From CAZFQG01 sp964520785 (GTDB taxonomy: Bacteria > Planctomycetota > Planctomycetia > Pirellulales > Thermoguttaceae): 64,000 nt of DNA. Shown in pieces: positions 8,673 through 13,985 of the stretch (its first letter is position 1; every line of letters starts with the position of its first letter). The DNA lies in assembly GCA_964520785.1 (NCBI GenBank), contig CAZFQG010000003.1, positions 1 through 64,000 of the forward strand. The letters are read 5' to 3'. The notes beneath the pieces are model-generated. The model was not told the origin of the DNA and searched no databases. It saw only the letters and a program-made list of their open reading frames with translations. Made by a program: the position numbers and the translations under genes.

Positions 8673-9028
8673 GGGGGCGAACTGGTATCGACCGGATCAT
8701 TGAAGTGTAAGTGGCATGCCGTGGTTGGTCAGCAGGCCACGTAAAAAGCCGACCATAAAATCAACTGCCAACCATAATTTGGCAATGGCCGCATAGCATG
8801 CGACCCCGGCCAGGGTGCTTTGTCGGAGAGCGCCGGAAGCTGGACACACAATTCCGACTCGTCTCAAGTCGACGCCGGCCACGCTTGAGGCTAAATTCCG
8901 CTGCCGACTAGTCCGAAACGGACCCTGTTGCTCGGGGACGGCTCGGGCGAAATTCAAATGAGCGACTAAGCATGTAGAAGCTTGCATGGACATATCACGG
9001 GACGCGGGTTCGATTCCCGCCGCCTCCA
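8673..9028 (+). ncRNA. ssrA: Transfer-messenger RNA (tmRNA)
   Basis: tmRNA rescues stalled ribosomes and tags the unfinished protein for degradation. The 5' end GGGGGCGAACTGG is the classic tmRNA start. Its first seven bases pair with CGCCTCC at 9021-9027 (one G-U), next to a T-arm built on GGTTCGATTCC. CTAAGCATGTAG at 8966-8977 is another conserved tmRNA block. The tag frame is 8767-8796, starting at resume codon GCC, and reads ANHNLAMAA followed by TAG; it ends in the Ala-Ala typical of tags read by ClpXP. The 3' CCA is not encoded (ACT follows the acceptor). A promoter lies upstream and a hairpin terminator downstream. The 3' end is duplicated 1.9 kb further on. Confidence 0.96.
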
Positions 9029-9033
9029 CTCTG
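8998..9033 (+). repeat. 36-bp direct repeat, copy 1 (att-like, in the ssrA 3' end)
   Basis: This segment spans the tmRNA T-arm, the acceptor 3' strand and five bases beyond. It is identical over 36 bp to 10914-10949. Duplication of a tRNA or tmRNA 3' end in direct orientation is the usual footprint of a site-specific integration. Confidence 0.9.
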
Positions 9034-9056
9034 GGGTGTCCCGCAATGATTCAACC

Positions 9057-9086
9057 AAGGCCCGCCGATCACTGTCGGCGGGCCTT
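9057..9086 (+). terminator. ssrA: Terminator hairpin of ssrA
   Basis: A perfect 12-bp stem (9057-9068 with 9075-9086) has a 6-base loop and begins 28 bases after the tmRNA end. It is very GC-rich and is not followed by a real T-run (CGTCGTTT), so efficiency is uncertain. Confidence 0.7.
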
Positions 9087-9406
9087 CGTCGTTTGGTATG
9101 CGCACTGTCGGAACGGAACCGCCGTTTTCCTCGGATCTGGACGACACCTAGGACTCGACATTGTGGTTCTGCGCACTCCGCCGCCCCTCTCTTGCGGTTG
9201 GCGAATTATTGATTAGCGGCTGCCGAGGTAGTATATTTGGTGTAATGACACTGCATCGTGCGCTGGATTGTCGTCGCCGTTTGGGCCGTTGCGCTGGTCG
9301 GGAACATTGTTGATGCCGTTCTTCGTACTCTTTACGCTGAAATGGAGGATTCAATGAATTCGACTATCAACAATATTGTAAAAATGGCCTCCGGAGCAGC
9401 CCTGTC

Positions 9407-9519
9407 GCGGAGGTGGGTCTGGTGACCTGCTTTGGCACCGGCTCTGCAATTGCTCAGCGGCGTGGCAATCTGGCTTCGGTGGAGCAGGGCTGAAAGGGGT
9501 TCGATTCCCCGTCTCCGCG
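9407..9519 (+). ncRNA. tRNA-like RNA with an 8-bp acceptor and 4-bp T-stem, no canonical anticodon arm
   Basis: GCGGAGGT (9407-9414) pairs with GTCTCCGC (9511-9518) over 8 bp with two G-U pairs. A T-arm GGGG-TTCGATT-CCCC (9496-9510) adjoins it directly. A D-arm-like hairpin GGGTC-TGGT-GACCT follows the acceptor (9415-9428). Where the anticodon arm should be, a 9-bp stem (9439-9447 with 9484-9492) encloses a second hairpin (9449-9454 with 9464-9469). I found no 5-bp stem with a 7-base loop anywhere in the interior. An intrinsic terminator follows 11 bases later. The 8/4 arms and 4-base D-loop recall tRNA-Sec and the allo-tRNAs, but at 113 bases without an anticodon hairpin it is unlikely to decode. 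It could be a tmRNA- or tRNA-mimic, a degraded tRNA, or a novel small RNA. Confidence 0.55.
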
Positions 9520-9529
9520 CTTCTGGCAG

Positions 9530-9562
9530 GGCAGCCTCAGTTGCGACTGGGGCTGTCTTTTT
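9530..9562 (+). terminator. Intrinsic terminator of the tRNA-like RNA
   Basis: A 12-bp stem (9530-9541 with 9546-9557, two G-U pairs) closes a TGCG tetraloop and is followed by five T. It is the clearest Rho-independent terminator in this region. Placed 11 bases after the tRNA-like element, it argues that the element is transcribed from the plus strand. Confidence 0.75.
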
Positions 9563-9771
9563 GTCCCCACCCAGCAAGAAAAACGGGCAGCCACAAAAGA
9601 ACACACGGAACACAAAGGAATGGGCCCCATGCGCCCCGCCGTACTCGTGACGGGCAATGAGCAAGACGCCCCTGTCGAGGTGTAGCGACAGGCACAACGC
9701 TCATCGACTCCACATTCAATCCCGTAAATCCTGTCCGCATTCCCCGAGAGTACAAGTCCGCCACCCAAGAC

Positions 9772-10212
9772 TCACTTCCCCGCCGGCACCCCCGCGCCCC
9801 GCAAGGGGACATCCGCCTCGATATCCAGTTCGAGCGCGGCAAAGACCTCGAGCACGCGTCTGAGGCTGGCCCCCGCATAATCCGTCGCCTCATACTTCTG
9901 TATCTGCTGCGTCTTGAGATTCAGCTTCCGCGCCAGTTCCTTCTGAGTCAAGCCGCGCGCGATTCGCCCCTGAATCAGCAAGCGGGAAATATCCTGCCAA
10001 GAATCCATCGACAACGCCGTAGCCGTCTTTGCCGCCTCGTAATCCTCGAGTTCTTGCTCAAGATCGTCAATTTGTGACCGGATACCGGCCACCATTGCTT
10101 CATAGAGTCGCGGGTCCATTTCGCCCTTTTCCTGCACTGCGGCTTCGAGAGCCTCGGTAAGCGTCGCGATCTGGGCCTTGGTTACGCCTTTTTGTTGTTC
10201 GTTTCGGATCAT
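9772..10212 (-). CDS. HTH-domain protein, likely antitoxin or autoregulator of a two-gene module
   Basis: The 146-residue product has an N-terminal helical, probably coiled-coil part (about 10-65; RSQIDDLEQELEDYEAAKTA) and a C-terminal Cro/XRE helix-turn-helix (about 82-135; RGLTQKELARKLNLKTQQIQKYE). An AGGTG sequence precedes the ATG. It starts 10 bases after the stop of the DUF6932-like gene, so the two are co-transcribed with the HTH gene second, the order of higBA-type toxin-antitoxin modules. The inverted repeat ahead of the operon (10766-10788) would be a natural binding site. The antitoxin role is inferred from arrangement only; the DNA-binding fold is clear. Confidence 0.75.
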   Translation of the reverse strand: MIRNEQQKGVTKAQIATLTEALEAAVQEKGEMDPRLYEAMVAGIRSQIDDLEQELEDYEAAKTATALSMDSWQDISRLLIQGRIARGLTQKELARKLNLKTQQIQKYEATDYAGASLRRVLEVFAALELDIEADVPLRGAGVPAGK

Positions 10213-10222
10213 CTCGGTTCAC

Positions 10223-10711
10223 CTATAATTCGATCAGCAGAACGCCTCTTGCGTTACCGTCCCTGTCCATCTGGAAAAAATCCAAGACGGTACCGCCACG
10301 AGCTTGGGGGTCCCCAAGTCGCAGCCTCGCGATGAGGAAGTCGACCCCGTATTTTTTCTTCATACGCTCTCTCGGTGGACGCGTGTCGAGAAACACGTCG
10401 TCCAGTTTGGAAAAATCGATCGGACCGGGCCGGTCATCCCAGCAGCCGTCAATGTCGTTCGGCTCCTCTTTGTCCGAGGCGAAGCTCCCGCCAATCCAGA
10501 CTCGTTCAACACCGGCCTCGGCAAGATTCCTTGTCGCTCTGGCGAGACCGTCAACCAGCCCTTGCCGCCTCGTGTTCCAAGCCAGCTTCGTCCGGATTTC
10601 CGACAGAGTTGCCTTGTGAACGCCGGGCGGAAGGTTTCCATTTGCATCGAAAGTTGGTATCCCGGTTCGCTGGGACTTCTCTCTCGGCCGCTCATGGCTA
10701 TTGCGATCCAC
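10223..10711 (-). CDS. DUF6932-like protein with a nucleotidyltransferase-type motif, candidate toxin
   Basis: The 162-residue product starts at GTG, 4 bases after a strong AGGAGGGG site. It carries TFDANGNLPPGVHKATLSEI near the N-terminus and then VERVWIGGSFASDKEEPNDID, the layout I associate with DUF6932. The GGSF...ND-D pattern resembles the GS and DxD core of polymerase-beta-like nucleotidyltransferases. Later segments (KKYGVDFLIARL, VLDFFQMDRDG) are consistent with that fold. Proteins of this kind often sit beside XRE antitoxins in mobile DNA, as here. A toxin that nucleotidylates a target is plausible by analogy with MenT/HepT-MNT systems but unproven. Confidence 0.65.
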   Translation of the reverse strand: MDRNSHERPREKSQRTGIPTFDANGNLPPGVHKATLSEIRTKLAWNTRRQGLVDGLARATRNLAEAGVERVWIGGSFASDKEEPNDIDGCWDDRPGPIDFSKLDDVFLDTRPPRERMKKKYGVDFLIARLRLGDPQARGGTVLDFFQMDRDGNARGVLLIEL

Positions 10712-10765
10712 TAAACCCCTCCTAATGGTGTCCCGGTCCGGTCAGGCCGACTGCATTGACGGTAG

Positions 10766-10788
10766 GACAACGATTTGATTGTATTGTC
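10766..10788 (-). promoter_or_regulatory. Inverted repeat upstream of the HTH/DUF6932 operon, candidate operator
   Basis: Arms GACAA and TTGTC flank a 13-base AT-rich centre, about 55 bases before the GTG start of the first gene. Position and symmetry fit an autoregulatory operator. The arms are short, so chance is not excluded. Confidence 0.3.
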
Positions 10789-10877
10789 GGGCAACTTTTT
10801 CGTTGTGTCAAGCCCTTGTTTGGGTTCGGGCAGGCCGGGTAGGCCATGGAAAGCCTGCCGGAAGAGCCTCAGAATAA

Positions 10878-10944
10878 GCAACTAACCATGAAGAACCTTG
10901 TATAGAAATGCCTCGGGACGCGGGTTCGATTCCCGCCGCCTCCA
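10878..10944 (+). pseudogene. ssrA: Displaced 3' fragment of a diverged tmRNA gene
   Basis: This segment aligns without gaps to the 3' end of the intact ssrA at a constant offset of 1,916 bases. In the upstream 36 positions (10878-10913) 26 match, and the next 36 bases are identical. It includes a degenerate copy of the conserved CTAAGCATG block and an intact T-arm and acceptor strand, but no 5' half exists. The divergence of its inner part from the host copy shows that it came from a different ssrA allele. Confidence 0.8.
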
Positions 10945-10949
10945 CTCTG
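10914..10949 (+). repeat. 36-bp direct repeat, copy 2 (att-like)
   Basis: Identical over 36 bp to 8998-9033 and in the same orientation; it marks the distal boundary of the ssrA element. Confidence 0.9.
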
Positions 10950-11100
10950 CTTGGCAATTCTTGATTCGTAAGTCATTTCACTCCAGGGGGTTAGTCTATC
11001 TTGCTACTCTCTTTCTGTATTCCAGAAGTTTCCATGTTTCCCTTGTCGATAGATTTCCGTATAATTTCTGGTAAGACAAAAGTGACTGCGGAGACGAACT

Positions 11101-12240
11101 GTGCCCCTTCCTGAACGACTCAAGTATGCACGACAGGCGATGAATCTGACGCTGCGCGATGTGGCCGAGCGGACGGGGATCGGCGTGTCGACGATGTCGG
11201 AATTCGAGAATGGGAAGAGGGAGCCGAGGCTGCTTCAACTCAGGGATCTTGCCGAGGCGTACCGTCGATCGACGGGGTTCTTTCTCGAAGAAGGGCCGTT
11301 GCCCCGGGAAACCGTGCTTTGGCGACAGAAGCCGGTCTCACCCGATGCGGAATTCGTCCAGGCGGAGCTACTGCGACTGGCCGAGCAGTACCATAACCTC
11401 GAACGGTGGTGCGAAGATTTCGAGGAACTTGATCTGCCAATGGCCTCTGGAAGCGGGACTCCTGGAAACGGGGCTTCCGGAGGCGACGAGCGGTTCGACT
11501 ATCCGCAAGCCGAGAAGCTTGCACACGGTTTCCGCACGAAGTACGGCCTTGGGGAACGTCCCGGCCAGTCTTTGCTGCGCGTGCTGGAAGAGGTCTGCAA
11601 GGTCAAGGTGTTCCACATGGCCTTCGAACCGAGTGGCAGTGCCGCCTGCACGTTGAGCGACCGCTATGGGGCGGCGATCCTCTTGAACTCCAAAAACGTT
11701 CGATGGCGACGCAATTTCGATCTGGCGCATGAACTGTTCCACCTGCTGACGTGGAACGTGTTCCGCCGGGGAGACACGCCGTCGGCCGTCGAGGCCTCTC
11801 CACGGGAAGAGAAGTTGGCGACGTGTTTTGCGCGCAATCTGCTGATGCCTCAAGAGCCCCTGCGAATCGCCGTCGACTCGCAACGCGATAAACGGACGAA
11901 GCTGAGCTTTGACGGTCTGTTCGAGGTTGCACGCCAATTCGATGTCTCCATTGAAGCCCTGTTGTGGCAGATGACGTTCGTTTTCAATCTCCCCAAGGAG
12001 GGCGTCGAGCAAGCCATCGAGAAGCTGCGCGACCGGATATCGTTTTGGGACCAGCGGCAACGGGATATGCCGCCCAGCCGGCCTCTCCGGTTCGAGGCAT
12101 TGGCAAATGAAGCGCTGCATAAGGGATTGATTTCGACGGGCCGATACGCCGAATATCTTGGCATCACCCGGCGACAGGCGATGCGTCAAGTCGAGCAGGA
12201 AGCCCCGGACGATGCCGAAATTGAAGTTGCTCATACTTGA
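11101..12240 (+). CDS. XRE-family regulator fused to an ImmA/IrrE-type metallopeptidase domain
   Basis: The 379-residue product begins at GTG with GGAG 9 bases upstream. Residues about 5-60 are an XRE helix-turn-helix (LTLRDVAERTGIGVSTMSEF). Residues about 150-270 are an ImmA/IrrE-like zinc peptidase with HELFH at 210-214 (FDLAHELFHLLTW) and a downstream glutamate region (EEKLATCFARNLLMP). In ICEBs1 and lambda-like systems such proteins relieve repression by cutting a partner; many others act as antitoxins. Its last 29 bases overlap the PIN-like gene, so the two are translationally coupled. A TATAAT lies at 11060-11065 without a well-spaced -35. The identity of the domains is clear; the role as antitoxin is inferred. 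Confidence 0.85.
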   Translation: MPLPERLKYARQAMNLTLRDVAERTGIGVSTMSEFENGKREPRLLQLRDLAEAYRRSTGFFLEEGPLPRETVLWRQKPVSPDAEFVQAELLRLAEQYHNLERWCEDFEELDLPMASGSGTPGNGASGGDERFDYPQAEKLAHGFRTKYGLGERPGQSLLRVLEEVCKVKVFHMAFEPSGSAACTLSDRYGAAILLNSKNVRWRRNFDLAHELFHLLTWNVFRRGDTPSAVEASPREEKLATCFARNLLMPQEPLRIAVDSQRDKRTKLSFDGLFEVARQFDVSIEALLWQMTFVFNLPKEGVEQAIEKLRDRISFWDQRQRDMPPSRPLRFEALANEALHKGLISTGRYAEYLGITRRQAMRQVEQEAPDDAEIEVAHT

Positions 12241-12781
12241 CTCCGGCGTGGTAATCCGGCTTCACGAGCTTGGAATTTGGGAACAAGTTCATGACCGGTG
12301 CGACATCCACCTGTCACGAATCGTGGCGGAAAGGGAAATCCTGTTCCAACCCGGGGACGAAGGGAAGTACGGCGAAGACATTGACCTGTCGTCCGATATC
12401 CGCGGCGGCAAGGTGCACGTTTTTGATGTCGCGACGAGCGAACTGGAAGCATTTCGCAAGCAGTTCGACCCGCTCTATTTCGGCGACCTCGACGACGGTG
12501 AGGCGGAGTCGCTGGCTTACATGACCGGACAGCCCCCGGGCTACCTGATTTCGTCGGGCGATGCCATCGTATTCCGCGTTCTCGGGAACCTCGGCCGGGG
12601 CGATGAAGGTCTCTCGTTGGAGGAGGTACTTCAGCGGATCGGCCTGGGCCGGGAATTGGATTGGCCCTATTCCAAGGCGTTCCGAGAGAAGTACACGAAG
12701 GACGGCGAGACCGACATGATCCAGGGAAAAGGCCAATCGACTCCCCATAGGTTTCTTTCAATTGCCGGTCGAGGATGTTGA
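12212..12781 (+). CDS. PIN-like putative ribonuclease, partner of the XRE-ImmA gene
   Basis: The ATG at 12212 lies inside the end of the XRE-ImmA gene. The N-terminus KLKLLILDSGVVIRLHELG, the central DLDDGEAESLAYM and the later SSGDAIVFRVLG place acidic residues as in PIN-domain nucleases (first Asp, the E-x-E pair, a later Asp). PIN-like genes overlapping XRE-ImmA genes form toxin-antitoxin-like pairs in many genomes; here that is inference. After TDMIQGKG (base 12733) the frame runs into DNA that is the antisense of a restriction-helicase fragment, so the last 15 or so residues are probably not native. Whether the protein still works is open. Confidence 0.65.
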   Translation: MPKLKLLILDSGVVIRLHELGIWEQVHDRCDIHLSRIVAEREILFQPGDEGKYGEDIDLSSDIRGGKVHVFDVATSELEAFRKQFDPLYFGDLDDGEAESLAYMTGQPPGYLISSGDAIVFRVLGNLGRGDEGLSLEEVLQRIGLGRELDWPYSKAFREKYTKDGETDMIQGKGQSTPHRFLSIAGRGC

Positions 12782-13121
12782 AGCTGTCAGTGGAGAGGTA
12801 AACGCGAGCCTTCGCGGTGTTCCCGGGTACTTGGCGGAGGCAACGCGTCGCGGCCTGCAAGACGAAGTTGTTCGAGGTGCGCAGCTTGCGTGCCAAAGCA
12901 CAGGCGAACAAACTCGGGCAGTTCCACCCCTCCGTTCCCTTGTTCACCAACAGAATCACGCGGTGGGGGGCACCCTGCTTGTTCAGGGCGTTGAAGGCGT
13001 CGATATCGGCCTGTTTCGTCAGCTCGGTATCCGAAGTGTTCACAAGGCAAATCCCTTGCTCACGTAGAAAAGTGTACACAAGTACACTTCGCATGCCGTC
13101 ATTTCGTTCTCGTGCGTCCAT
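12732..13121 (-). pseudogene. Fragment of a type III restriction enzyme helicase subunit (Res)
   Basis: About 110 residues on the minus strand read HRVILLVNKGTEGWNCPSLF and then NNFVLQAATRCLRQVPG, which are motifs V and VI of the superfamily 2 helicase core of Res proteins. Both ends are broken: the frame decays into unrelated sequence at 12732, exactly where the PIN-like gene runs in from the other side, and no helicase N-terminus precedes it. No methyltransferase (Mod) partner is near. It is a relic of a lost type III restriction-modification system. Confidence 0.75.
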
Positions 13122-13178
13122 TCATCACGACCCGTCCAAAACGGTTTTCCCAACCACCGCGTTCAACCGTCGCAATTC

Positions 13179-13985
13179 GTGACCGACCGGGAGAAAGACG
13201 CTCCGACCGTCACTGGAAGGCAGGTTTCTGTCGATGGGAGCGTCCGCGTCGTCTTCTCCGAGCCGGTTTACCTCTACCTCTCGGATATCGCACTGTTCGA
13301 TATGGAGATCATACAAACCCCCGGCGGCAACGAGGCGACCATCGATCTCTCCGGAGTCAGCCTGACCTTCGGCGAGACCTACACGGTGCGGCTCCGCGGC
13401 GACCGCGTCCAAGACTTCGCCGCCAACCTCCTCGACGGAGCCGCCAACGGCACACCCGGGACGGACTACGATATTGACGTTTCCGTCACAATGCCGGGGA
13501 ACCTCAACGGTGATGGCGTGGTCGCGAGTGAAGACCTGGATATTATCCGCGCGAACTGGGGCCAGACCGTAACCGTCGGCGACCAGCGTTCCGGCGACGC
13601 GAACTGGGACGGGATCGTCAACAGCGCCGATCTGGATCTGGTTCGGGCGAACTGGGGAGCGTCGAGCGTGCCGACCGGGGCAAGTGAGGACGATGCCGAC
13701 GGGAACGCCGGATTCTCCTCAGCCACCCCTTGGGGCTGGAGTCTTGCGCGTCGCTTCATCGCGTGGGCGTGCGGGTGTCTTGGCGCAAGCCCATTTCCGG
13801 GGAGAACTCGAACTCGCCGCCGCGGATGCCGTCCATGTTCAGCCGCTTGCTCTTCGGCCAATAGTGAATCTTCTTCGCGGCCGTCCGGTTCGTCGGACCC
13901 CCAAGCGTCAACTGGCGGAACAGCTCCGCGTCGTTTCGCCCGTCCCCTTCCAAAATCAGCAGGTCCTTCGATTGCGCATAGCTGA
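13179..13985 (+). pseudogene. C-terminal fragment of a secreted dockerin-repeat protein
   Basis: No signal peptide is present. The fragment opens inside a Big_5-like (Ig-like) domain (VRVVFSEPVYLYLSDIALFD ... YTVRLRGDRVQDFAANLLDG) and continues into two dockerin type I repeats (NLNGDGVVASEDLDIIRANW and DANWDGIVNSADLDLVRANW, about 13498-13665). These closely match the pair in the glycoside-hydrolase-like protein at 20980. The frame then runs on as low-quality sequence overlapping the end of the LptC/A-like gene, without the PEP-CTERM anchor seen in its relative. It is best read as the 3' end of a gene truncated by the rearrangements at 12.7-13.2 kb. Confidence 0.7.

Larger units (their letters stand above)
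9029..10949. mobile_element. Putative small element integrated at ssrA, without an integrase
   Basis: The segment between the two 36-bp repeats is about 1.9 kb. It holds a tRNA-like RNA gene with terminator and a minus-strand two-gene HTH/DUF6932-like pair. No integrase or recombinase is visible, so if this is a genomic island it is a deleted or non-autonomous one. The far end keeps a diverged 3' piece of another ssrA (10878-10944), as happens when an incoming element replaces the 3' end of its target. From 9087 to 9406 I see no other convincing gene, only a weak 55-codon frame at 9258-9425. Confidence 0.65.

Noticed and set aside
9258..9425. 55-codon frame with a hydrophobic start (MRWIVVAVWAVALVGNIVD)
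   Set aside because: It starts at GTG without a ribosome-binding site and ends inside the tRNA-like element; it may be real but cannot be supported.
9407..9519. tRNA-Sec (selC)
   Set aside because: The 8-bp acceptor and small D-loop suggest it, but I find no anticodon hairpin with a TCA loop, and 113 bases is too long.
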